From Thermomicrobiales bacterium (GTDB lineage: Bacteria > Chloroflexota > Chloroflexia > Thermomicrobiales > UBA6265): a stretch of 8,589 nt of DNA. Location of the stretch: the NCBI GenBank assembly GCA_030447145.1, contig JAUJLY010000100.1, forward strand, positions 1-8,589, written 5' to 3'. Below the pieces are notes generated by a model. It saw only the letters and a program-made list of their open reading frames with translations, was not told where the DNA came from and did no database searches. Below are positions 1-5,661 of this stretch, one piece after another (within the stretch, counting starts at the first letter, position 1; each line of letters begins with the position of its first letter). The position numbers and the translations under genes are program-made.

Positions 1-39
1 ACTCCGGGGCCGACGGTAAAGTCCGGATGGGAGAAGGTG
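1..39 (+). promoter_or_regulatory. FMN riboswitch (RFN element), 3' portion only
   Basis: The first 39 bases match the conserved 3' end of the FMN aptamer: GGGGCCGACGGT, then AAAGTCCGGATG, then GGGAGAAGG. This covers the last helix (CCGAC pairing with GTCCGG) and the 3' strand of the closing stem P1. The 5' two-thirds of the aptamer, including the first P1 strand, lies before the window. FMN riboswitches bind flavin mononucleotide and normally switch off riboflavin biosynthesis or uptake genes when FMN is plentiful. The orientation points at the ABC transporter genes starting at 327, with no other gene in between. The identity of the element is very likely. That it controls the transporter is inferred from orientation and adjacency. 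Confidence 0.9.
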
Positions 40-55
40 TCAATACGAGCGACGG

Positions 56-83
56 TCTGCCGGAACCTCCGGCAGATTTGCTT
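56..83 (+). terminator. Riboswitch-linked intrinsic terminator
   Basis: A perfect 9-bp stem, TCTGCCGGA (56-64) and TCCGGCAGA (68-76), closes a 3-nt loop and is followed directly by the T-rich run TTTGCTT (77-83). It lies 17 nt after the aptamer, the usual place for the expression platform of a transcription-terminating FMN riboswitch. The TCCGG of the last aptamer helix (22-26) could pair with CCGGA (60-64) and break the terminator when FMN is absent. That antiterminator is an inference. Confidence 0.7.
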
Positions 84-155
84 CGGGTTCGGTGCGCGGT
101 GTATCCGCCCATTCGCGGCTCGTAAGCCGCTTGGTTGCCGCTCCGCAATGTCTCT

Positions 156-185
156 ACCCGAGGGCCTTCGGCTCCCGGGTCTTTT
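156..185 (+). terminator. Second leader terminator-like hairpin
   Basis: ACCCGAGGGCC (156-166) pairs with GGCTCCCGGGT (170-180) across a TTC loop, with one A-C mismatch and one G-T wobble, and is followed by CTTTT (181-185). It is GC-rich and has a U-tract, so it looks like an intrinsic terminator about 140 nt before the first permease start. It may be a second, tandem attenuator in the riboswitch leader. Confidence 0.55.
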
Positions 186-305
186 GTGCCCGGACGTTTT
201 GGACACCGGAGGCACCTGGGAGCGTTGTGTGTTGCAGATGGCAGGGTAAGGTCCGCTGAGCGCGAACCTTCTCTCCCGTATATCGCGCACTAGCACGCTC
301 CTCGC

Positions 306-324
306 GTGTCCTCCCGCAGGGCAC
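306..324 (+). promoter_or_regulatory. Hairpin covering the ribosome binding site of the first permease
   Basis: GTGTCC (306-311) can pair with GGGCAC (319-324), with one G-T wobble and a 7-nt loop. It buries the AGGG Shine-Dalgarno (318-321), which sits 5 nt before the ATG at 327. It could limit translation of the operon or act as a second control step after the riboswitch. This comes from reading complementarity only. Confidence 0.3.
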
Positions 325-326
325 AT

Positions 327-1271
327 ATGCTTATCTCGATCGCCAAACGAACCATCCAGATGGTCCTCACGTTGACACTCGCGTCCACGGCAATCTTCGT
401 GTTGATTCATCTTTCAGGGGATCCGACTCAGGGATTTATGCCCGCCGGTGCATCACCGGAGGTGCGGGACGCAACCAGGACGCGGTTGGGATTGGACGAT
501 CCGATCCTTCAGCAGTACCTGCGCTTTGTCGCCAACGGGCTGACCGGCAACTTCGGTGAATCCTGGCGCGACCGCCAGTCAGCAATGGACGCGGTGCTCG
601 ATCGTTTGCCTGCCACACTTTTGCTCGCGGGAACGGCCCTGGCAGCCGCGATAATCGGAGGCACCGTGATCGGTGTCCTTTCCGCTTTGACCGAATCACA
701 CATCCTCCTGCATGCAGTCCGGGTCGTTCCGGTTGCCGGGCAAGCAATTCCGACATTTTGGCTTGGAGCGATGCTCATGCTGCTGTTCGCGGTCAAGCTG
801 GGATGGCTCCCGTCCTCCGGCAGCGGCACCCCCTCGACACTGGTGTTACCTGCATTGACCTTGGCATCCCAACCAGGATCGGTCATCGCTCGGCTCATCT
901 CAACCGGCATGCGGCAGCTTCAGCGAAGCGAATTCGTACGCACAGCCGAAAGCAAGGGGCTTCGACCCATCACCATTTCGGTGCGACATGTGCTTCCGAA
1001 TGCAATTCTCCCGGTACTCGCCTATGTGGGCCTCCAGGCCGGCTTTCTCGTCGGTGGAACCGTCGTCATTGAGTCCCTCTTTGCCTGGCCGGGAATCGGT
1101 CGGCTGGCCTTGCAGTCGGCGCTCGAGCGTGACCTTCCCGTCATCCACGCATTTGTGGTGGTGACTGCAGTCGGCGTCATCGTCATCAACCTCGGTGTAG
1201 ATCTGATTCGCTTTATGATTGATCCCCGGCAACGCACGAGCATGGTGGAGGGGAGCATGGCCCATGGCTGA
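327..1271 (+). CDS. Oligopeptide/dipeptide-type ABC transporter permease (DppB-like), candidate flavin importer subunit
   Basis: A 314-aa inner-membrane permease of the peptide/nickel importer family, the DppB/OppB half of the channel. Residues 1-30 hold the first membrane segment. The conserved 'GLDDP...QQY' and 'GNFGES' region (55-79) follows, then hydrophobic helices near 98-122, 132-156, 222-250 and 273-298. The ATPase-docking EAA loop lies around residues 202-225, ending in the family's typical 'HVLPN'. The ATG at 327 is preferred over a GTG at 306 because it has AGGG 5 nt upstream and gives the usual short N-terminus. The gene overlaps the next permease by 8 bp. It is the first gene after an FMN riboswitch, so flavin or a precursor is the inferred cargo. 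Family membership alone would suggest peptides, nickel or other small solutes. Confidence 0.9.
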   Translation: MLISIAKRTIQMVLTLTLASTAIFVLIHLSGDPTQGFMPAGASPEVRDATRTRLGLDDPILQQYLRFVANGLTGNFGESWRDRQSAMDAVLDRLPATLLLAGTALAAAIIGGTVIGVLSALTESHILLHAVRVVPVAGQAIPTFWLGAMLMLLFAVKLGWLPSSGSGTPSTLVLPALTLASQPGSVIARLISTGMRQLQRSEFVRTAESKGLRPITISVRHVLPNAILPVLAYVGLQAGFLVGGTVVIESLFAWPGIGRLALQSALERDLPVIHAFVVVTAVGVIVINLGVDLIRFMIDPRQRTSMVEGSMAHG

Positions 1272-2175
1272 GCCCCCCGCGAGTCTGGCAGGACCTTCAA
1301 TTCTTGCTCCCACCGAACGCGGGCGAACCCACTTGCGGGTCAGTCCCCGGATTGGGGTCCGTCGACAGACGGTCGCCCAGGTGTTACCTCTGGTGGTCGT
1401 TGTTGTGCTCGCTTTTGTGGGTCCGTCACTCCTGTCCTTCTCGGCCACCGATCAGGATCTGCGGGGGCGATTGCAACCACCGGTGTGGCTTGATGGAGGT
1501 GACTGGAATCACCCTCTGGGCACCGATGGTCTGGGCCGGGACCTGCTGGCCCGCATTGCTGCAGGTGCATGCACCTCCCTCATTGTCAGCGTCGTTGCGG
1601 CGGCAGGCGCCGGGGTGATCGGCGTCATCGCAGGAGTCCTTGGCGGCATGCGAGGCGGGCTCACGGACCGGATCATCACGATGCTGGTGGAGACGCTGCT
1701 GGCGATGCCATTCATCACTGTAGGGATCGTGGTGACGGGAACCATTGGCCAGAGCCTGATGAACCTGTTGCTCCTGCTGGTCTTGTCGGGGTGGGTCACC
1801 CACGCCCGGATCGTCCGTCTGCAGGTGCAGTCACTAGTCAGCTCAGATTTTATTCTCGCGGCTACCGCCATGGGTGCAGGCCGTGCCCATGTCGCAGTAA
1901 GACACCTGTTGCCTAACCTGGCGCCGGTCATCATCGTGGTTCTTTTTCAGCAGGCGGGATTGATGCTGCTCTGGAGTGCCTCCCTAACGTATTTGGGCAT
2001 CGGACTCCCTATTGACGAGATCAGCCTTGGGGGCATCGTTCGGGAAGGACAGGAACTGATCTACAACGCGTGGTGGGTAAGCGTTTTCGGAGGACTGGCA
2101 ATCGCGCTTGCGGTTACAGGATTCAATCTGTTCGCGGACTGGCTTCAGCGGCGAGTCGATCCAACCTTACGGTAA
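1264..2175 (+). CDS. Oligopeptide/dipeptide-type ABC transporter permease (DppC-like)
   Basis: A 303-aa permease, partner of the preceding DppB-like subunit. A cytoplasmic N-terminal stretch (1-38) leads into a membrane helix (39-59). The family motif 'HPLGTDGLGRDLLAR' occupies residues 83-97 and is diagnostic for DppC/OppC proteins. Further hydrophobic segments lie near 102-127, 150-178, 217-245 and 272-292. The EAA loop, with 'AATAMGAG' and 'RHLLPN', spans about 195-218 and is where an ATPase would dock. The ATG at 1264 is chosen over upstream in-frame starts because GGAGGGGAG (1247-1255) lies 8 nt before it. The start lies inside the end of the upstream gene, implying translational coupling. 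Its role in flavin uptake is inferred from the riboswitch at the head of the operon. Confidence 0.92.
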   Translation: MAEPPASLAGPSILAPTERGRTHLRVSPRIGVRRQTVAQVLPLVVVVVLAFVGPSLLSFSATDQDLRGRLQPPVWLDGGDWNHPLGTDGLGRDLLARIAAGACTSLIVSVVAAAGAGVIGVIAGVLGGMRGGLTDRIITMLVETLLAMPFITVGIVVTGTIGQSLMNLLLLLVLSGWVTHARIVRLQVQSLVSSDFILAATAMGAGRAHVAVRHLLPNLAPVIIVVLFQQAGLMLLWSASLTYLGIGLPIDEISLGGIVREGQELIYNAWWVSVFGGLAIALAVTGFNLFADWLQRRVDPTLR

Positions 2176-2246
2176 ATGGAAGGACTAACAGCGTCATGCA
2201 CAAAACGCACGAAACACAGATCGAAAACCACTTACGGAGGAATTTC

Positions 2247-3776
2247 ATGACCATTGGAACCGCAATGACGCGCCGGAGATTGATTGGAATTGGAGGGGCG
2301 GCCGGGATTGGGGGTTTTGCGCCTCGTGCCCAAGTGACGGCTCGCCAGGAGACTCCGGAGGTGGATCTCCTCCGGGAACTGGTGATCGACCTCGCCGGAG
2401 ATCCCGTCAGCATCGACCCGGCGTTCGCCTATTCCGCACGGGATTGGTCGATCGTGCATTCAATCTACGACGGGCTCATTGCCATCGCAGAGGATGGAAC
2501 GATCCAGCCACTGGCGGCGGAGAGGCTTGAGGCCGTTGACGAGCTAACGTTCGAGGCGAAACTGCGGGAAGGGCTGACCTTCCACGACGGAGCACCTGTC
2601 ACTGTCGATGCGGTTATCCGCGGGATTAAGCATCTGCAGGCCAGCGAGGACTCACAGGTGAGCGCGCTCTTCAGCACCATCACCGAAATGAACCGGGTAG
2701 ATGACCTGACTGTGCACATCCTCTGCGATGCGCCGAGCCCATGGCTCCCGGCCCAGATGGCGGTGTGGCACATGCTCCTCCCGGAGGGGTACACGGCAGA
2801 GTCCCTTTCATCCAGTCCCGTAGGGTCTGGACCATACAGGTTCGTCACTTGGGAGAAGGGGAGCCATGTCGAGCTGGAGCGGTTTGTGGAATATCAGCCA
2901 ACAGACGTGAAGGGTGCTCCCATTGCGGACCGGGTCCTCTATCGCTTTGTGCCCGAAGCTTCGACCCGCGTGGCCGATCTGCTGAGCGGCTCAGCTGACA
3001 TTGCTGTCAATATCCCGCTCGATCAGCATGAGGCCGTGGAGTCGGGTGACGCCACTATCGTTTCGGAGCCGATCGTCGGCTCGGCGTGGATCCGCATCGC
3101 CACCAATACCGAGCCGTTCGATGATGTCAGGGTACGCCGGGCGCTCAACATGGCGCTCGACATTGATGCGATCGCTCAAGTCTTTGTCTCGGACCAGGCG
3201 CGCCGCCTCGCCTCCCTGCATCCTGATGAGCGTTCAATGGGGTTCAACCCTGAACTCGAGCCGTATGCGTATGATCCTGAGGCAGCGAGTGGCTTGCTGG
3301 AGGAAGCCGGGTATGCCGAGGGGATCGACGTCGTGTTCGAGGTCACGACTGCGGTGCCGCAAGCTATGGCAGAGGCGATGGCGGCACAGTGGGCCGAGGT
3401 GGGCATCCGGGCGGAGATCAAGGTCTCCGAATTAGCGGAGTTTAATGCCGCGTGGGGAGATCTTTCTGCTCCGCCGCTAAGGATGTCTACCTGGAGTCCC
3501 CTCTATGATCCCTATACGCTCTTGAGCCTGGTTTTTGCGGGCGAAGGTTTCCTGTCACGCTACGACAATCCGGAGGTAGACGAGCTGATAGCGGCGGCGG
3601 CGACGGCAACGGACCCGGAGAAGCGAGCGGCCCTCTATCGGGACCTCGCTGTGGTTATGCACGAGGACGCACCCGCGGTGTTTCTCTGGAATCTCGTTGC
3701 GAGCCATGGTGTCACCGAGGAGGCATCTGCGTGGGAACCAAGGGGAGACCAGTATGTACTTCCCTTGAACCGATAA
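2247..3776 (+). CDS. SBP_bac_5-family solute-binding protein of the ABC importer (DppA/OppA-like)
   Basis: A 509-aa extracytoplasmic binding protein that would capture the substrate and deliver it to the two permeases. Typical family signatures include 'YDGLI' (74-78), 'REGLTFHDGAPVT' (107-119), the 'GSGPYRF' motif (193-199), 'RRALNMALD' (297-305), 'YDPEAASGLLEEAGY' (342-356) and 'YDNPEVDELI' (439-448). The N-terminus carries a twin-arginine-like signal: TRRRLIG at 8-14, a glycine-rich hydrophobic stretch, and an AxA-like end at 'VTA' (30-32). No lipobox cysteine follows. The ATG at 2247 has GGAGG 6 nt upstream. In-frame starts at 2070 and 2196 would push the signal peptide inside the protein. 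The gene is 71 nt after the second permease. Ligand specificity cannot be read from sequence; flavin is suggested only by the upstream riboswitch. Confidence 0.93.
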   Translation: MTIGTAMTRRRLIGIGGAAGIGGFAPRAQVTARQETPEVDLLRELVIDLAGDPVSIDPAFAYSARDWSIVHSIYDGLIAIAEDGTIQPLAAERLEAVDELTFEAKLREGLTFHDGAPVTVDAVIRGIKHLQASEDSQVSALFSTITEMNRVDDLTVHILCDAPSPWLPAQMAVWHMLLPEGYTAESLSSSPVGSGPYRFVTWEKGSHVELERFVEYQPTDVKGAPIADRVLYRFVPEASTRVADLLSGSADIAVNIPLDQHEAVESGDATIVSEPIVGSAWIRIATNTEPFDDVRVRRALNMALDIDAIAQVFVSDQARRLASLHPDERSMGFNPELEPYAYDPEAASGLLEEAGYAEGIDVVFEVTTAVPQAMAEAMAAQWAEVGIRAEIKVSELAEFNAAWGDLSAPPLRMSTWSPLYDPYTLLSLVFAGEGFLSRYDNPEVDELIAAAATATDPEKRAALYRDLAVVMHEDAPAVFLWNLVASHGVTEEASAWEPRGDQYVLPLNR

Positions 3777-3790
3777 GTCTATATGTTAGT

Positions 3791-3822
3791 GGCACCTAAC
3801 CCTTAGTCAACGGTAGGGTGCC
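3791..3822 (+). terminator. Hairpin after the transporter operon
   Basis: GGCACC (3791-3796) pairs with GGTGCC (3817-3822). The stem extends inward with a T-G wobble, one mismatch and three more pairs (3799-3801 with 3812-3814). It starts 15 nt after the stop of the binding-protein gene, which suits a transcript end. There is no clear U-run after it, so it is only a probable terminator or mRNA-stabilising hairpin. Confidence 0.4.
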
Positions 3823-3980
3823 TCCATTCGTCTGCTGGCTCGTTCGGACACGTTGACGATCGGAATCTCCTGAGTCGGCTCGCCGCGCTTGGTCTTCGTG
3901 CTACCTGCATCGGAGTCGAGTTCCGGTTCCGGCCCGATGAACTCGTCGTACTTGTGCAACAGCGCGCGAAGGCCTGCGAT
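3807..3980 (-). pseudogene. Unidentified coding remnant (C-terminal tail)
   Basis: The minus strand has 57 open codons ending in TGA at 3807-3809. The predicted peptide looks protein-like: it starts 'IAGLRALLHKYDEFIGPEPE', then becomes charged and polar, with 'KRGEPTQEIPIVNVSERAS'. Codons are strongly GC3-rich, as expected of a former gene in this genome. There is no start codon. An in-frame TGA (3981-3983) interrupts it 11 codons after an ATG at 4011-4013. I do not recognise the family. It may be the 3' end of a decayed gene, or a short expressed gene using an unusual start. It overlaps the hairpin at 3791-3822 and part of the inverted repeat at 3956-4004. Confidence 0.4.
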
Positions 3981-4004
3981 TCAGGCTCCTTCGGGCGCTG
4001 TTGC
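3956..4004. repeat. Long near-perfect inverted repeat (hairpin)
   Basis: The left arm (3956-3976, GCAACAGCGC then CGAAGG then CCTG) is matched by the right arm (3982-4004) with one substitution and a 2-nt insertion, around a CGATT loop. This gives a stem of about 20 bp. It sits between the convergent transporter operon and YHS gene, so it could act as a two-way terminator. It lacks a T-run on either side, however, and could instead be a repeat element or a recombination remnant. Confidence 0.6.
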
Positions 4005-4026
4005 TATTAGCATGCAGGGGCGGTAT

Positions 4027-4221
4027 CTAGGGAAGCTCGGACGGGGAGGTCTCGCTGTTGTGGGTTCCAGCCTGGCTGACGAATCCTTCAGGATTTTCGT
4101 CGAAGGTGCGTCGGCACTCCTCGGAACAGAAGTAGTAGGCTCGGCCCTGATAGGTCGTTTGTGCCTCGGCCTGACTGCTGTCCAACTCCATTCCGCAAAC
4201 AGGATCTTTCACCTCGGCCAT
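4027..4221 (-). CDS. YHS domain-containing small metal-binding protein
   Basis: A 64-aa protein made almost entirely of one YHS (TRASH-like) domain. It has 'KDPVCGMEL' at residues 5-13 with Cys9, 'YQGRAYYFCSEECRRTF' at 24-40 with Cys32 and Cys36, and a polar Ser/Thr-rich tail (51-64). Domains of this kind bind transition metals such as copper through these cysteines. They occur fused to metal P-type ATPases and as free-standing proteins. The start at 4221 is fixed by an excellent Shine-Dalgarno (AAGGAGGAG, 4227-4235 on the opposite strand). The open frame continues upstream to 4521, but that extension looks non-coding. No metal transporter or regulator lies beside it, so its partner is unknown. 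It is convergent with the ABC operon. Confidence 0.88.
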   Translation of the reverse strand: MAEVKDPVCGMELDSSQAEAQTTYQGRAYYFCSEECRRTFDENPEGFVSQAGTHNSETSPSELP

Positions 4222-4536
4222 GGTGACTCCTCCTTGTCCTCGCTGCCGATTCAAGGCGGCGACTACAACCTTTCGCATCCAAGAATGATGCCGGTGAGGG
4301 AGGTATTGTGGAGAGCTTAGATCCATGTAGCTGGTGCTCGTCGGCCGACGTCCACGCGCAGGCACATACTTGGCGCCACAAATTGCAATGTTGCATCCCG
4401 CCGAGAGAGACGAAATACGGTAAAGGCGGCACACAAAATGCAAGTCGGGTCGGCGTTCAATGTTTCCTGCGTTGCCCGCCACGCCGGACCTGGATCGCTC
4501 GTTCTTTCCCCGACCGCGCACAGAGAGCCCGAAAGC
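4222..4536. other. Intergenic region between divergent small genes
   Basis: About 315 bases between the divergent YHS gene and the small acidic protein gene. Open frames pass through on both strands, but none has a ribosome binding site or family-like sequence. Apart from the YHS Shine-Dalgarno at 4227-4235 I see no clear promoter hexamers or strong hairpins. It presumably carries both promoters. Confidence 0.4.
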
Positions 4537-4749
4537 ATGATCCCGATGAAGAGCTCCTTTTCCGACCCCACCCCGCCAAACGAACTCGCCGTTGTCGGCG
4601 AGAACAAGAACGACCCGTCACAGCTCCTTTTGCTCGGGGCAGACGGTCATTACTATGCATACTCACTTCCCGACGGAGATACAAAGGAAGTCGATCCAAA
4701 CGAAGATTGGGATGTCGAGTTTCCACCCTCCCAGGAGCTTTTCTCCTAA
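4537..4749 (+). CDS. Small acidic hypothetical protein
   Basis: A 70-aa protein of no family I recognise. It is cytosolic by appearance, with no signal peptide or membrane segment. The centre (17-46) reads as a small beta-rich unit: 'ELAVVGENKND', 'QLLLLGADGHYYAYSLPDG'. The C-terminal part is acidic, with 'EVDPNEDWDVEFPP'. The codons are GC3-rich in places, and the composition is much more protein-like than the overlapping frames. The start is uncertain. ATG 4537 has only a weak GAGAG 9 nt upstream, ATG 4546 is an alternative, and an in-frame ATG at 4438 adds an unlikely 33-residue leader. It stands alone, divergent from the YHS gene. Confidence 0.55.
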   Translation: MIPMKSSFSDPTPPNELAVVGENKNDPSQLLLLGADGHYYAYSLPDGDTKEVDPNEDWDVEFPPSQELFS

Positions 4750-5041
4750 CCCCTAAAGATTCCTGTTCTTTAGACGGAGTCAAGGAAAACGGGGAGGCGA
4801 TGGTCGGCAATCCTGTTCCTTGGAATAGTCGTTGGTCCCATCATCCCGATTGGCTGCTGCCTGCGTGAGACTCGGGAAGAAAACGTTGTCACTCCAGAAT
4901 CTTTCAGCATAGTCGGAGCTGGTTGCACGCCCCGCCAAGGAATAGGCGAGCGGTTGTTTGGGAACTCTGCAGGAGAAGACGACGTCAACACATGGGTATT
5001 CGCTGCCGGGCCGCCGGCATTCTTCCTAAATGGAGTACAGC
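4750..5041 (+). other. Gap with a start-less open frame for a membrane-anchored-like peptide
   Basis: A 292-base gap between two small genes. A small A+T-rich hairpin (CTAAAGA 4753-4759 with TCTTTAG 4767-4773) follows the upstream stop. From 4774 one frame is open. It reads as a hydrophobic stretch ('SAILFLGIVVGPIIPIGCCL') followed by a polar segment and 'NTWVFAAGPPAFF', a plausible small membrane or lipoprotein-like product. It has no ATG, GTG or TTG before the hydrophobic part. An ATG at 4800 lies in another frame, where one base lost would join the two. It may be a frameshifted gene or chance. Confidence 0.2.
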
Positions 5042-5329
5042 GTGATTCATGTGCTTGGCGAGGTTTCCATCCGAGATCTTTCGACATTCATCAGCGTGTT
5101 CGCAACTGCGGGAGCGAAGGCCCGCGCACGGCATGGGTGCGTCGGTGCCGAAGTATTCTCAGTAATCGAAGCCGAACAGAAGGTCATTGTCCTGCTTGCA
5201 TGGGAGAGCCGAGAAGCGTTCGAGGGATTCGTCGGCGATGCCGCGGTCAAGGAGACGATGAAATCAGGCGGCATGCAGGGACCTCCGACGTTCACAGTGC
5301 TGACCAAGGTCGCTTCGTTTCCAACCTAG
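5042..5329 (+). CDS. Antibiotic biosynthesis monooxygenase (ABM)-like dimeric alpha/beta-barrel protein
   Basis: A 95-aa single-domain protein of the ABM/dimeric ferredoxin-like fold. It opens with the first beta strand 'IHVLGEVSI', then a helix around 11-29 ('RDLSTFISVFATAGAKAR'). Next come 'HGCVGAEVFSVIEAEQKVIVLLAWES' (31-56), a second helix beginning 'REAFEGFV', and the final strand 'PTFTVLTKV' (82-90). Family members include heme-degrading and quinol monooxygenases as well as many uncharacterised proteins. No cofactor or catalytic residue can be assigned here. The GTG at 5042 has GGAG 6 nt upstream and matches the usual N-terminus. ATG 5030 is in frame but has no Shine-Dalgarno and would add four residues. 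It has no co-directional partner. Confidence 0.8.
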   Translation: MIHVLGEVSIRDLSTFISVFATAGAKARARHGCVGAEVFSVIEAEQKVIVLLAWESREAFEGFVGDAAVKETMKSGGMQGPPTFTVLTKVASFPT

Positions 5330-5540
5330 TCGACGGCTTAAAGTGAAGAAGATGGACCACTGGGGCGGATAGCACTTTCTACTTGCCTCGCGTTCGCGCG
5401 ACGGCCGAATCACCTCGAGCAGCATCCCGAACAGGGAGTTCACGCTCCCGTCCTATCGGCGGATAAGAAGAGCCTCTGCATAAAAGGCTTCATTCGCAGC
5501 GCCCCACTCCGGTTAACTTGATCGTGGCAGAGAGCTGATC

Positions 5541-5579
5541 CTGGTGACCGCCAGAGATCATCTCGGTCATTGTCACCAG
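5541..5579. repeat. Nested inverted repeat
   Basis: CTGGTGAC (5541-5548) is perfectly complementary to GTCACCAG (5572-5579). Inside lies GAGAT (5554-5558) facing ATCTC (5560-5564). An alternative inner pairing is GACC (5546-5549) with GGTC (5565-5568). The function is unknown; it could belong to a small RNA or be a transcription-end structure. Confidence 0.5.
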
Positions 5580-5661
5580 TCGCGTGGTGGTCGACCTCGA
5601 GATCAATGAGTTGGCGGCATTGGCTCGACGGACGGGGAGCAGGGCAGACACTGAATGTCCG

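Larger units (their letters stand above)
40..326 (+). other. Long structured 5' leader between riboswitch and transporter operon
   Basis: About 290 bases without a credible gene. The stretch reads as successive hairpins. They are the stem at 56-76, GCGG/CCGC (96-99 with 105-108), GCGGCT/AGCCGC (115-120 with 125-130) and the stem at 156-180. After these come GTGCC-CGG pairing with CCG-GGCAC across a bulge (186-193 with 206-215), and a hairpin at 306-324 that covers the Shine-Dalgarno of the first permease. The sequence ACCTTCTC at 266-273 is complementary to GAGAAGGT at 32-39, the 3' P1 strand of the aptamer. No second promoter is obvious, although a TATATC at 281-286 is a weak -10 candidate. 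Confidence 0.45.

Noticed and set aside
37..249. Plus-strand open frame in the riboswitch leader
   Set aside because: It overlaps the aptamer end and both terminator hairpins, has no family-like sequence, and is rich in Arg and Cys as expected of structured non-coding GC-rich DNA.
266..300. A second FMN aptamer beginning at ACCTTCTC
   Set aside because: The conserved 'GGGGCAGGGTGAAATTCCC'-type block that should follow the P1 strand is absent.
306..326. GTG at 306 as start of the first permease
   Set aside because: It has no Shine-Dalgarno. The ATG at 327 has AGGG 5 nt upstream and gives the usual DppB N-terminus.
900..1448. Antisense open frames across both permease genes
   Set aside because: Shadows of the permease reading frames; no ribosome binding site or recognisable domain.
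2070..2246. Upstream in-frame starts for the binding protein (2070, 2196)
   Set aside because: The first overlaps the preceding permease, and both put the twin-arginine signal inside the protein. ATG 2247 has GGAGG at ideal spacing.
3950..4010. Integron attC-like site
   Set aside because: The outer ends do not fit the RYYYAAC and GTTRRRY core sites, and no integrase or cassette array is nearby.
4222..4521. N-terminal extension of the YHS protein
   Set aside because: The added sequence looks non-coding, and a very strong Shine-Dalgarno sits directly before the ATG at 4221.
4308..4868. 186-codon plus-strand frame
   Set aside because: Composition is Cys/Arg/Trp-rich with no domain, and it overlaps the more protein-like 4537-4749 frame in a different phase.
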